64,000 nt of DNA from an uncultured Oscillospiraceae bacterium (GCA_910587255.1 CAJUKT010000048.1:95544-159543), one strand, 5' to 3'; positions 50,155 through 58,083 are shown, counted from the first letter of the stretch. Notes: generated from the letters alone by a model not told the origin. Program-made: numbers and translations.

Positions 50155-52053
50155 TCACTCCTTGCAGCTCAGCATCCGGGCGGCGTTCAGGATGGCGATG
50201 ACGGCCACCCCCACGTCTGCAAACACCGCCCCCCACATAGAGGTCTTGCCCAGCGCCCCCAAGACGAGGAACAGCGCCTTAACGCCCAGGGCAAGCACGA
50301 TATTCTCCTTCACAATGCGCAGGCATTTGCGGGCGATATCCATGGCCCGGGCCAGCTTGGCCGGGTCGTCGTCCATGAGCACCACGTCGGCGGCCTCAAT
50401 GGCGGCGTCCGACCCCATGGCTCCCATGGCAATGCCCACATCCGCCCGGCTGAGCACCGGCGCGTCGTTCACCCCGTCGCCCACGTAGGCCAGCACGCCC
50501 TTTGCGCTCTTTCGGGCCAGCAGCTCCTCCAGCCGCTCCACCTTGTCCCCGGGCAGCAGCTGGGCGTGCACCTCGTCCAGCCCCAGCCGGCCGGCCACCG
50601 CCTCGCCCACGGCCGCGCTGTCCCCGGTGAGCATGACGGTGCGGATGCCCCGGCTTTTCAGGGCCTTGACGGCGGCAGGGGCGGTGGGCTTGATCTGGTC
50701 GGCAATAACGGCGCAGCCCAGGTAGCGCACCTCCCGTGCCACATGGACCACGGTGCCCGCCTGTGCGCAGGGCTGAAACGCCACGTTCTCCCGTTCCATC
50801 AGCTTCTCATTGCCCGCCAGAACCCGTCTGCCGTCCACCAGGGCGGACACGCCATGGCCGGGTATCTCCTCCACCTGCGTCACCCGGGCCGGATCAACCT
50901 CCCCGCCCAGAGCCCTGCGCAGGGACTGGGCGATGGGATGGCCCGAATGACGCTCCGCCAGGGCGGCGGCCTCCAGGAGCTCCCGCTGGGTGACGCCGGG
51001 AGCGGGCTCCAGGGAGGACACCTCAAACACCCCTTGGGTGAGTGTGCCGGTCTTGTCGAACACCACGGTCTCCGTCCTGGCCAGCAGCTCCAGATAATTG
51101 CCGCCCTTCACCAGAATGCCCTGGGCGGAGGCCCCGCCGATGCCCCCGAAGAAGGACAGGGGGATGGAGATCACCAGGGCGCAGGGGCAGGAAATCACCA
51201 GGAAAGTGAGGGCCCGGTGGACCCACACCCCCCACTCCCCGAAGAGCAAGGAGGGGATCACCGCCAGGGCCAGGGCGGCAAACACCACGGCAGGGGTGTA
51301 ATACTTGGCAAAGCGGGTGATAAAGTTCTCAGCCTTGGCCTTTTTAGCGGCGGCATTCTCCACCAGATCCAGAATTTTCGCCACAGTGGACTGTCCGAAT
51401 GCGCGGGTCGTCCGGGCCTTCAGCAGCCCCGTGACATTGACGCAGCCGGACAGCAGCTCCCCGCCCACCCCCACGTCCCGGGGGGCGGATTCGCCGGTGA
51501 GGGCAGCGGTGTTCAGGGAGGACGTGCCCTCAATGACCACACCGTCCAGGGGCACCTTCTCGCCGGGACGGATGACGATGATCTCGCCCACCGCCACCTC
51601 GTCGGGGTCAACCTCAATGATCTGTCCGTCCCGCTCCACGTTGGCCGTGTCGGGCCGGATATCCATCAGCTGGGCGATGGACTGCCGGGATCTGCCCACG
51701 GCCACGCTCTGGAACAGCTCGCCCACCTGGTAGAACAGCATAACCCCCACCGCCTCGGCGGTCTCCCCCAGCACCAGCGCCCCGACGGTGGCAACGCACA
51801 TGAGGAAGTTCTCGTCGAACACCTGCCCGTGGCCGATGTTGCGGATGGCCTTCCACAGGATGTCCCAGCCGATGGTGAAGTAGGCGGCCAGGTACAGCCA
51901 GATGGGGGAAATTGCGTATACGCCGCCGTCCAGCCGGCTGGTGAGCAGCGGAATGCCAAACGGCACCCGGACCGGCGGCAGCAGCGCCGCCAGCGCCAAC
52001 AGCACCGCCGCCGCAATGATGCGGATGAGCATCTTTTTTTGTTTTTTGGTCAT
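50155..52053 (-). CDS. cadA: Heavy-metal translocating P1B-type ATPase, CadA/ZntA-like
   Basis: A 632-residue exporter for Zn, Cd or Pb. Features: TGESAP in the actuator domain, the metal-site CPC motif in ISCPCALVIS, phosphorylation site DKTGTLTQ, HP locus in RHSGHPIAQSL, and the hinge VGDGVNDAPVLSRADVGIAMG. The usual N-terminal HMA domain is missing and instead a separate 70-residue HMA protein is encoded upstream. AGGAGTG precedes ATG 52053. Last gene of the ArsR-controlled operon. Confidence 0.93.
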   Translation of the reverse strand: MTKKQKKMLIRIIAAAVLLALAALLPPVRVPFGIPLLTSRLDGGVYAISPIWLYLAAYFTIGWDILWKAIRNIGHGQVFDENFLMCVATVGALVLGETAEAVGVMLFYQVGELFQSVAVGRSRQSIAQLMDIRPDTANVERDGQIIEVDPDEVAVGEIIVIRPGEKVPLDGVVIEGTSSLNTAALTGESAPRDVGVGGELLSGCVNVTGLLKARTTRAFGQSTVAKILDLVENAAAKKAKAENFITRFAKYYTPAVVFAALALAVIPSLLFGEWGVWVHRALTFLVISCPCALVISIPLSFFGGIGGASAQGILVKGGNYLELLARTETVVFDKTGTLTQGVFEVSSLEPAPGVTQRELLEAAALAERHSGHPIAQSLRRALGGEVDPARVTQVEEIPGHGVSALVDGRRVLAGNEKLMERENVAFQPCAQAGTVVHVAREVRYLGCAVIADQIKPTAPAAVKALKSRGIRTVMLTGDSAAVGEAVAGRLGLDEVHAQLLPGDKVERLEELLARKSAKGVLAYVGDGVNDAPVLSRADVGIAMGAMGSDAAIEAADVVLMDDDPAKLARAMDIARKCLRIVKENIVLALGVKALFLVLGALGKTSMWGAVFADVGVAVIAILNAARMLSCKE

Positions 52054-52074
52054 AGCATTTCACTCCTAACAACA

Positions 52075-52205
52075 CTACTGTTGTCCCGCTTCGCAGGCGG
52101 CTGGACGCTCGGTCGCTTTCGCTGCGACTCGGATAAAAAACAGATTTGCTCCGCAAATCTTGGTTTTTCATCCTCGCTCCGTTCCAAGCTTCCTCGCAGC
52201 CACCT
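52075..52205. repeat. Intergenic hairpin block inside the efflux operon
   Basis: Contains AGATTTGC/GCAAATCT (about 52141-52160) and GTCGC/GCGAC pairing (about 52110-52128), lying between the methyltransferase and cadA genes. It is a non-coding gap of 154 bases in an otherwise tightly packed operon. Confidence 0.55.
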
Positions 52206-52207
52206 GC

Positions 52208-52822
52208 TCAGCGCTTCTCAAGAATCCCTATACCCTCGGGCACGCCGCCGGGAATGACCTCCAACGCCACCGGGGCCAGCTTCAGGCGCTCCAAGAATTC
52301 CCGATAAGTCTCCGGGGTAAAAGCGTGCTCGTAGTGAAAGCCCACGCCCTGATAAATTTTAATCATGGAGCCGTAGGCCGCCCCCGCTTTCCCTTGAAGG
52401 TAGGTGGGCAGGATGAGCCGTCCGCCGGGGGCGGCAACCCGCCACAGCTCCTGCACCGCAATTTCCGGCTGGGGCAGCAGGTGGAGCACGTTGGCGGCGA
52501 TCACCGCGTCAAAGCTCCCGTCCGGGTCGGACAGGGCGGTGATATCCCGGTGGGCAAACTGGAGGTTGGACAGCCCCCGCCTGGCCGCTTTTTTCCGGGC
52601 CCGGGCCAGCATGGCCTCCGACTGGTCGGTGCACAGCACCGAGCCCGCCCGTTTCGCCGCAGCCAGGGAAAACTCCCCCGTCCCGGCGGCGCAGTCCAGC
52701 ACGCGGGCCCCAGCGGGAACCAGCTCCCCCACACGGGCCCTGGCGGCGGTGTTTACCTTTCGGTTACTCCACTCAAACAGGTCGTACAGCCCGGCGACCC
52801 GGTCCCAGAAGGTCCGGCTCAC
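52208..52822 (-). CDS. SAM-dependent methyltransferase (UbiE-like)
   Basis: A 204-residue class I methyltransferase. SAM motif LDCAAGTGEFSLAAA (about residues 40-54), acidic residue in LCTDQSEAML, motif DAVIAANVLHLLPQ and APGGRLILPTYL. The N-terminus (FWDRVAGLYDLFEWSNRK) resembles UbiE/COQ5 proteins. It starts with GTG, overlapping the HMA gene stop by four bases, so it is part of the metal-efflux operon. The substrate may be a metal, a metal ligand or a small molecule; no arsenic methyltransferase cysteine pattern is visible. Confidence 0.82.
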   Translation of the reverse strand: MSRTFWDRVAGLYDLFEWSNRKVNTAARARVGELVPAGARVLDCAAGTGEFSLAAAKRAGSVLCTDQSEAMLARARKKAARRGLSNLQFAHRDITALSDPDGSFDAVIAANVLHLLPQPEIAVQELWRVAAPGGRLILPTYLQGKAGAAYGSMIKIYQGVGFHYEHAFTPETYREFLERLKLAPVALEVIPGGVPEGIGILEKR

Positions 52823-53031
52823 AGCACGATCTCACAGTCAGGCTCCACCTTGCGGCAGACCTTCACCACGTCCTTCATGACGGCGTCCACGTCGTCCGCC
52901 TCAATGGTCATTTTCTGGGTGAGGAAGCTGACGGTCGCGCCGGTGACGCCGGGGAGCTTCTTGATGGCGTCCTCCATTTTGGCGGCGCAGTTGGCACAGT
53001 CCAGGTCAATGAGCTTAAAGGTCTTTTTCAT
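52819..53031 (-). CDS. Stand-alone heavy-metal-associated (HMA) domain protein
   Basis: A 70-residue protein: MKKTFKLIDLDCANCAAKMEDAIKKLPGVTG is a standard HMA fold with the metal motif DCANC (Cys12, Cys15), followed by a second cysteine pair region near the C-terminus (CRKVEPDCEIVL). ATG 53031 has AAAGGAAG before it; the longer frame to 53049 starts inside the ribosome site. It probably supplies the HMA function missing from CadA, handing metal to the pump. Confidence 0.88.
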   Translation of the reverse strand: MKKTFKLIDLDCANCAAKMEDAIKKLPGVTGATVSFLTQKMTIEADDVDAVMKDVVKVCRKVEPDCEIVL

Positions 53032-53045
53032 GGTGATACTTCCTT

Positions 53046-53408
53046 TCATTCCTTAATGTGATCCATCCCTTGGGCAATGATCCTGCGCACGTGGCCGTCG
53101 GCCAGCGCGTAAAACACAGTCTTCCCCTCCCGGCGGAACTTCACCAGGCGGCTGTTTTTCAGCACCCGCAGTTGGTGGGATACCGCCGACTGGGTGAGCC
53201 CCAGCAGCTTGGATATGTCGCACACGCACAGTTCCGCCTCAAACAGGGCGTACAGGATTTTGATACGGGTGGAATCGCCGAACACCTTGAACAGCTCCGC
53301 CAGATCATACAGCGTCTCGTCGTCCGGCATTTCGCCCAGCACCTCGCTTACGGCGTCCTCATGGACAAACAGACAGCCGCAGCGCTCAATCTCGTTATGG
53401 TCAGTCAT
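53046..53408 (-). CDS. cadC: ArsR/SmtB-family metal-sensing repressor, CadC-like
   Basis: A 120-residue winged-helix repressor. Metal ligands: N-terminal CGC (Cys10, Cys12) and ELCVCD in helix 3 (two cysteines), a CadC-type Cd/Pb/Zn thiolate site. The DNA-binding helix is LTQSAVSHQLRVLKNSRLV. First gene of the operon; its operator overlaps the promoter. Cd, Pb or Zn should relieve repression. Confidence 0.92.
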   Translation of the reverse strand: MTDHNEIERCGCLFVHEDAVSEVLGEMPDDETLYDLAELFKVFGDSTRIKILYALFEAELCVCDISKLLGLTQSAVSHQLRVLKNSRLVKFRREGKTVFYALADGHVRRIIAQGMDHIKE

Positions 53409-53430
53409 GGCACACCCCTTTCACGCCACA

Positions 53431-53456
53431 AATATATGAACATCTGCTCATATATT
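53431..53456. promoter_or_regulatory. ArsR/SmtB-type operator of the efflux operon
   Basis: Imperfect 12-2-12 palindrome: AATATATGAACA, two bases, TGCTCATATATT (11 of 12 positions pair). This matches the classic 12-2-12 TGAACA-type element. It overlaps the -10 box and lies 23 bases before the start. Confidence 0.9.
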
Positions 53457-53480
53457 AACTCAAAATCCTACCGCTGTCAA
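53452..53480 (-). promoter_or_regulatory. Promoter of the efflux operon
   Basis: On the minus strand TTGACA, a 17-base spacer and TAATAT; the -10 overlaps the operator. Confidence 0.85.
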
Positions 53481-53499
53481 TACCCCTACAGAAAAATTT

Positions 53500-53597
53500 T
53501 AGACGCTGCCTGGAAATTGGCGGCGCGCCCTGCGGCCAGGAATCTATTCGCCGCACAGGGCCCGCCGTTTTGGTATGGCGACAATTTTCAAACAAAC
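53500..53597. mobile_element. Family B miniature element, decayed copy (B2)
   Basis: Left end TAGACGCTGCCTGGAAATTG and right end CAATTTTCAAACA resemble the ends of the element at 10069; the internal stretch GCCCTGCGGCCAGGAATC resembles that of the copy at 58837. The right end is truncated, merging into the DegV terminator. Confidence 0.6.
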
Positions 53598-53598
53598 C

Positions 53599-53648
53599 CC
53601 AAGCGGCGGGGCGAAACCATTTGATCCTGGTTCCGTCCCGCCGCTTGG
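53599..53648 (-). terminator. Terminator of the marR-degV operon
   Basis: A 12-bp outer stem (CCAAGCGGCGGG and mirror) enclosing a further GAAACCA/TGGTTC pairing; followed on the minus strand by GTTTGTTTG. Confidence 0.75.
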
Positions 53649-53661
53649 AGACATATGCTCT

Positions 53662-54504
53662 TTATTTTTCCCGCTCTAAGTAAACCATCACCGCTGCGCC
53701 CGGCCCCACATGGGTGCCGATCACCGCGCCCACCGGATGCACCTGGCTGGGATGGGGCCCAAAGGTCTCCCGGGTCAGCGCCATCAGGCTCTGGCACAAT
53801 TCGTCATGAGCGGTATAGCCGTAATACACCGGCAGGCGCTGGTCAAAGGCCATCTCCTCCCCCACCAGCTTTACCAGGGCGGCCAGGCTTCCCTTAACGC
53901 CCACCCCTTTGCCCACCAGCCCCAGCTGGCCGTCCTTCAGGGTGATGATGGGCTTCACTTTCAAAAGCTCCCCGGCGATGGACACCGCCGCAGGCAGCCG
54001 TCCCCCCTTGTGGAGGTACTTCAGGGTGTCCACAATAGCCAGCAGCCTGACCCGGCTCTTTGCCCGCTCCAGCTCCGCCGCAATGGCGGGCGCGTCCATC
54101 CCCTGATCCCGGAGCAGGCATGCCAGGTCAATGAGCAGGCGCAGCCCCAGCACCGTCTGGGTGGAGTCCACCACATGGATGTCCTCATAGCCGCACATCT
54201 CCCGGGCGATCAGGGCGCTCTGGCAGGTGCCGGACAGGGAGGATGCCATGGGCAGGCAGACCACGCTGTCCCCCTTCTCCTTGGCCCGCTGGAACCAGGG
54301 CAAAAAGTCATCCGGCCCCGCCTGGCTGGTGGTGGGCAGCTCCTTCGCCTCGGCCAGCCGCCGGAAAAACGCCGCGTGGTCCAGCACATCGGGGAACTCC
54401 TCCTCCCCAAACTGCACCTTTAGGGACACCACCCAGATTCCCCTGCTCTGGGCCTCCTCCGGGCGGAAATCGGCGGTACTGTCTGTCAAAATATAAATGG
54501 CCAT
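53662..54504 (-). CDS. DegV-family fatty-acid-binding protein
   Basis: A 280-residue protein: N-terminal ILTDSTADFRPE, fatty acid-binding threonine/serine region TTSQAGPDDF (about 58-67), MASSLSGTCQSA, and C-terminal YYGYTAHDELCQSL and GAVIGTHVGPGAAVMVYLERE. These are the DegV/FakB signatures. FakB proteins present fatty acids to kinase FakA; whether this one does so is inference. ATG 54504 follows GAGGAGG. It follows the MarR gene after 16 bases in one operon. Confidence 0.9.
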   Translation of the reverse strand: MAIYILTDSTADFRPEEAQSRGIWVVSLKVQFGEEEFPDVLDHAAFFRRLAEAKELPTTSQAGPDDFLPWFQRAKEKGDSVVCLPMASSLSGTCQSALIAREMCGYEDIHVVDSTQTVLGLRLLIDLACLLRDQGMDAPAIAAELERAKSRVRLLAIVDTLKYLHKGGRLPAAVSIAGELLKVKPIITLKDGQLGLVGKGVGVKGSLAALVKLVGEEMAFDQRLPVYYGYTAHDELCQSLMALTRETFGPHPSQVHPVGAVIGTHVGPGAAVMVYLEREK

Positions 54505-54520
54505 GATATGGTCCTCCTCA

Positions 54521-54988
54521 TCACATTTGATTCTGCCTGCTTACCTCGTGAAAAAAGCTGTCCAGCCGGCGCAGGGATCTCAGCAGCGCTTCCAGCTCCC
54601 CCTCCTCCAGCTTGGTGGCGGCGCTGTCCGCCATGCGGGCGTGGAACTGGGCGTGAAGGCGGTTGGCCTCCTCCCCCTTGGGGGTAAGAAACACCCGGAT
54701 CACCCTGCGGTCCCCCGGCTCCCCGCCCCGGTCCAAATAGCCCTTGCGCACCAGAGTGTTTACCGCCGTGGTCAGCGTGCTCACCCGGATAGCCAGCGCG
54801 TCGGCAATCTGGGTCATGGTGTTGCGCCCCGCCGCAGTAAGCCCCCCCACCGCCTCCAGCACGTGGAGCTCCTTTACCGACAGATCCCGAGCGCCCATAC
54901 CGTTGAGCGCCTGCTCCTCATAGGCCAGGATCTGATTAAACACATGGACAAAGAAATAATTCAGCTCTTCCCGCTGGCTCTCGTTCAT
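54521..54988 (-). CDS. MarR-family transcriptional regulator
   Basis: A 155-residue winged-helix regulator: LSVKELHVLEAVGG, recognition helix in NTMTQIADALAIRVSTLTTAVNTLVRKGYL and wing RGGEPGDRRVIRVFLTPKG. GGAGGTG precedes ATG 54988. It likely represses its own operon (an AT-rich palindrome overlaps the promoter). Linked to a DegV/FakB-type gene it may be a FabT-like regulator of lipid metabolism; that is inference. Confidence 0.88.
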   Translation of the reverse strand: MNESQREELNYFFVHVFNQILAYEEQALNGMGARDLSVKELHVLEAVGGLTAAGRNTMTQIADALAIRVSTLTTAVNTLVRKGYLDRGGEPGDRRVIRVFLTPKGEEANRLHAQFHARMADSAATKLEEGELEALLRSLRRLDSFFHEVSRQNQM

Positions 54989-55007
54989 GGCCCCACCTCC
55001 TCCGAAT

Positions 55008-55050
55008 TTCAAATATTCGGTTTTTAAAATTATTTGAATCTCGAAATAAT
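55008..55050. promoter_or_regulatory. Candidate operator of the marR-degV operon
   Basis: Two palindromic elements overlap the promoter: TTCAAATA/TATTTGAA (55008-55015 and 55031-55038) and ATTATTT/AAATAAT (55029-55050). AT-rich TTTGAA-type half-sites recall FabT and related MarR operators. Confidence 0.5.
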
Positions 55051-55076
55051 ATACCCCGAAAAAAGGGGCCTGTCAA
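55048..55076 (-). promoter_or_regulatory. Promoter of the marR-degV operon
   Basis: On the minus strand TTGACA, a 17-base spacer and TATATT. The -35 box overlaps the last codon of the upstream kinase gene. Confidence 0.8.
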
Positions 55077-56314
55077 CCCCTTTTTTCCTGCGGCAGGGTA
55101 ACGGTAAACGCCGTACCCTCCCCCGCCGTACTGCGCACGGCAATTTTTCCGCCGTGCCGCTCCACAATGGCTGCGGCGATGGACAGCCCCAGGCCGTACC
55201 CGCCCTTCTCCCTTCCGCGGGCGGCATCCGCCCGGTAAAACCGCTCAAACAGGTGGGCCTGGTCTTCCGCCGGGATGGGCTCCCCCGTGTTGTGGACGGT
55301 GAGCGCCGCCTCCCCGCCCCCCTCCAGCGTCACGCGCACCGTCCCGCCGGGCCCGCAGTATTTGCAGGCGTTGTCCAGCAAGATGGCGCACAGCCGCCGC
55401 AGCTCCTCCCCGTCCCCTGTGACGCCCACGCCGGGGACCACACTGCTCTCCAGCACCAGCCCCGCCTCAAAAGCCAGCGGCTCAAAGGACATCACGCACC
55501 CCTCGCACACCTGGCTCAGCTCCACCCGGCCCCGGGGGCGCTCCCGGTCCCCCGCGTCCCCTCGGGCCAGGAACAGCAGATCCTCCACCAGCCCCTTCAT
55601 CCGCAGGCCCTCGTCCCGCAGGTGCTCCACCCACCGGCTCTGGCTGCGAATGGTGTCGTCGGGATGGCCCAGCAAAATGTCCGCATCCGCCAGCAGCACC
55701 GTCAGAGGCGTTTTCAGCTCGTGGGAAGCATCGGCTACAAACTGCTGCTGTCTGCGCCAGCTCTCCTCCACCGGGCGCACCAGCCAGCGGGAGAGCAGCA
55801 CGCTCACCACAAAAAAGCCGGGCAGCGCCGCCGCCAAAATCAGCGCGGCGGCCAGCGCCTGCCGCCGAACCGCCCCCCGCTCCCAGTCCATACCGGCAAA
55901 GGCCAGCTCCAGCCGGTTTCCCCCGGAGCGGATCAAAAAACGCAGACCCAGCCCCTCCAGCCGACCGGACTCCCGCCCGGCGGCCAGCGCCTCCTCCACC
56001 GCCCGAACCACCGTCTCCTCGTCCAGCACGGCGTTAAAGCCCAGCGCCAGCCCTACCCGGCCCCATCGGTCCGCCACCGCGTAGAAGGCGGGCAGGCCCG
56101 TGCGCAGCTCATCATCCTGTCCCAGGCCGCCGAAGGGGCGCAGGGGATCCAGCGCCGCCTCTCCCCGGTCCAGCACGGCCTGCAGCACCCGCTCCGTCTC
56201 CTCCCGGTACTGCCGGGCGGCAGAGACGGTCTGAACCGCCAGCGCCGCCGCCAGCATCCCTGCCAGCAGCGCTGTGATGATGAGAATAAATTTCCAACGC
56301 AGTTTTTTCAGCAT
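55073..56314 (-). CDS. Sensor histidine kinase without adjacent response regulator
   Basis: A 413-residue kinase: TM1 (about 8-28), an extracytoplasmic sensor of ~125 residues, TM2 (about 155-178), HisKA with His in VADASHELKTPLTVLL, and ATPase domain (LLDNACKYCG, FERFYRADAARGREKGGYGLGLSIA). GGGAGGAG precedes ATG 56314. No response regulator gene is nearby on the same strand (the upstream gene is the divergent PerR operon), so it is an orphan. Cognate regulator unknown. Confidence 0.88.
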   Translation of the reverse strand: MLKKLRWKFILIITALLAGMLAAALAVQTVSAARQYREETERVLQAVLDRGEAALDPLRPFGGLGQDDELRTGLPAFYAVADRWGRVGLALGFNAVLDEETVVRAVEEALAAGRESGRLEGLGLRFLIRSGGNRLELAFAGMDWERGAVRRQALAAALILAAALPGFFVVSVLLSRWLVRPVEESWRRQQQFVADASHELKTPLTVLLADADILLGHPDDTIRSQSRWVEHLRDEGLRMKGLVEDLLFLARGDAGDRERPRGRVELSQVCEGCVMSFEPLAFEAGLVLESSVVPGVGVTGDGEELRRLCAILLDNACKYCGPGGTVRVTLEGGGEAALTVHNTGEPIPAEDQAHLFERFYRADAARGREKGGYGLGLSIAAAIVERHGGKIAVRSTAGEGTAFTVTLPQEKRG

Positions 56315-56636
56315 GGCGCTCCTCCCATGTCCCGTCCACAGCAGGTTTTCCTCAATCCGCCGGGCCCCGCCGCCCGAGGCGCTGGACGGCGCAGCCCCGT
56401 CCGCCGCATTCAGCGCCGGCCCTATACTGAGAAAGGATCGGAGTTTTTTGATGATATTTTAGTATACCATCCCGCCCCCTGCAAATCAATTCCCGCCGTC
56501 TTGTCTGGGGCGGGAAAATTTGCCGCAGAAAAAAATTTATTGTTTTTTTGAAAAAAACTCTTTACAAAGTGGATGAAGTATGTTACCGTACTAACAGTAA
56601 CAATTCTTATTAGCAATTTACAAGAGGGGAGCCGTC
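56315..56636. other. Divergent intergenic region between orphan kinase and perR
   Basis: A gap of 322 bases. The left part is GC-rich without a gene; the right part (56450-56636) is AT-rich and carries the perR promoter region. A near-palindrome TGTTACCGT...ACAGTAACA lies at 56581-56602 (nine-base arms, one mismatch), 35 bases before perR; it is a candidate autoregulatory PerR/Fur site, though unlike the canonical TTATAATNATTATAA box. Confidence 0.5.
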
Positions 56637-57044
56637 ATGAACAACGTCCGCCAAAGTAAAAAAAGGGACGCCATGCTGGCTCTGCTGCGGGGAACCACCT
56701 GTCATCCCCCGGCGGACTGGGTATACCACCAGCTCAAAGCGGAGTATCCCGACCTGAGCCTGGGCACCGTCTACCGCAACCTGAACCAGCTGTGCGGCCG
56801 CGGGCTGATCCGGCGGGTCGGCCCGGTAAACGGACAGGAGCGCTACGACGGAACCCTCTCCCCTCATTCCCACTTCATTTGCAATCGCTGCGGCGCCATT
56901 CTGGATCTGCCCCAACGTTCTCCCGGGCAGGACTGGCTGGAGACCGCCAGCGTGCAATATGGCTTCCAGGCGGAAAGCTGCGAGTTCATCGTCCGCGGCC
57001 TGTGTCACGAATGCACGCACGCGCAGCCCGACGCACAAATTTAA
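56637..57044 (+). CDS. perR: Fur-family regulator, PerR-like
   Basis: A 135-residue regulator: winged helix with TVYRNLNQL (about 47-55), regulatory metal block HSHFICNRCGAILDL and structural zinc cysteines CNRC and CHEC. The position before rubrerythrin and rubredoxin points to the peroxide sensor PerR rather than Fur; metal-site residues allow either. The cotranscribed peroxide-defence genes are its likely targets. GAGGGG precedes ATG 56637. Confidence 0.85.
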   Translation: MNNVRQSKKRDAMLALLRGTTCHPPADWVYHQLKAEYPDLSLGTVYRNLNQLCGRGLIRRVGPVNGQERYDGTLSPHSHFICNRCGAILDLPQRSPGQDWLETASVQYGFQAESCEFIVRGLCHECTHAQPDAQI

Positions 57045-57063
57045 ACATTGGAGGAAAATTATC

Positions 57064-57651
57064 ATGAAAAAATGGATCTGCCCTGTCTGCGGTTACGTCT
57101 ACGAAGGCGAAAATCCCCCCGCCGAGTGCCCTGTCTGCCATGTCGCCGGCTCCAAGTTCACCCTTCAGGAGGGCGAGATGAAGCTGGCCGCCGAGCATGA
57201 GTACGGCATCTACGCCAAGACCGTGAAGAACAATCCCGACATCAGCGACGAGGACAAAAAGTACATCCTGGAGCAGCTCATGGCCAACTTCAACGGCGAG
57301 TGCTCCGAGGTGGGCATGTATCTGTGTATGGCCCGCATCGCCGCCCGGGAAGGCTATCCCGAGGTAGCCCTGTACTGGGAGAAGGCCGCCTATGAGGAGG
57401 CCGAGCACGCCGCCAAGTTCGCGGAGCTCCTGGGCGAGGAGCTGGAACCCAACATGAAGGCCAACACCGCCAAGAATCTGGCCTGGCGTGTGGACTGCGA
57501 GTTCGGCGCCACTCAGGGCAAGTTCGACCTGGCCGCATGCGCCAAGAAGAACGGCCTGGACGCCATCCACGACACCGTCCACGAGATGGCCCGGGACGAG
57601 GCCCGCCACGGCAAGGCGCTGAAGGGCCTGCTGGAGCGGTACTTCAAGTAA
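57064..57651 (+). CDS. Reverse rubrerythrin (N-terminal rubredoxin domain)
   Basis: A 195-residue peroxidase. The rubredoxin domain is at the N-terminus (MKKWICPVCGYVYEG...CPVCHV, four Cys) and the diiron four-helix bundle follows, with Glu/His ligands in NGECSEVGMY, EEAEHAAKF and DEARHGK. This reversed order is the revRbr type of clostridia, which reduces hydrogen peroxide with electrons from rubredoxin. ATG 57064 follows GGAGG by nine bases; the in-frame region upstream belongs to perR. Cotranscribed with perR and rubredoxin. Confidence 0.92.
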   Translation: MKKWICPVCGYVYEGENPPAECPVCHVAGSKFTLQEGEMKLAAEHEYGIYAKTVKNNPDISDEDKKYILEQLMANFNGECSEVGMYLCMARIAAREGYPEVALYWEKAAYEEAEHAAKFAELLGEELEPNMKANTAKNLAWRVDCEFGATQGKFDLAACAKKNGLDAIHDTVHEMARDEARHGKALKGLLERYFK

Positions 57652-57674
57652 TCCGGCACACAGGAGGATATATC

Positions 57675-57830
57675 ATGGACAAGTACGCATGCCCCTGCGG
57701 CTATGAGTATGATCCCGCGGTGGGCGATCCCGACAACGGCATCGCCCCCGGCACTCCCTGGGAGCAGGTTCCCGACAGCTGGGCCTGCCCCGTATGTGGG
57801 ATGGGCAAAGACGTGTTCGAGAAAGCCTAA
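57675..57830 (+). CDS. Rubredoxin with shortened first metal knuckle (CxC)
   Basis: A 51-residue rubredoxin: typical body YDPAVGDPDNGIAPGTPWEQVPDSWACPVCGMGKDVF with the second CxxC. The first knuckle is YACPCGYEY, with one residue between the cysteines instead of the usual two (CxxC). The codons tgc-ccc-tgc are clear, so the shortened loop is as given, not a frameshift. It should still supply electrons to the upstream rubrerythrin. GGAGG precedes ATG 57675. Confidence 0.9.
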   Translation: MDKYACPCGYEYDPAVGDPDNGIAPGTPWEQVPDSWACPVCGMGKDVFEKA

Positions 57831-57845
57831 ACAGCGCGTTTCATC

Positions 57846-57878
57846 GAGGGGAGCAGGAAAACCTGCTCCCCTCTTTTT
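57846..57878 (+). terminator. Terminator of perR-rbr-rd
   Basis: A perfect 12-bp stem (GAGGGGAGCAGG and mirror) with loop AAAA and TTTTT, 15 bases after the rubredoxin stop. Confidence 0.95.
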
Positions 57879-58083
57879 ACGCTTTTGCAGCCTCCTTGTG
57901 GGAATTTTTGTGGATAGTTCCCCACCGCTGCCACTGATATTTTGCCACAATGGATATTCAGTTCTTCTGCCTACAAATTTTCGGCACTCTGAGCCCTTTC
58001 GTCCCAGGGCAGACCTATACCGCGCTGCCCCGGCTGTTGCTGAGGGGTATCACAACGCCCCAAAATTGACCGCACATCACACC
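57879..58083. other. Non-coding stretch upstream of module 2
   Basis: About 205 bases of mixed composition with no convincing gene or strong palindrome. The promoter of the response regulator follows at 58084. Confidence 0.5.
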
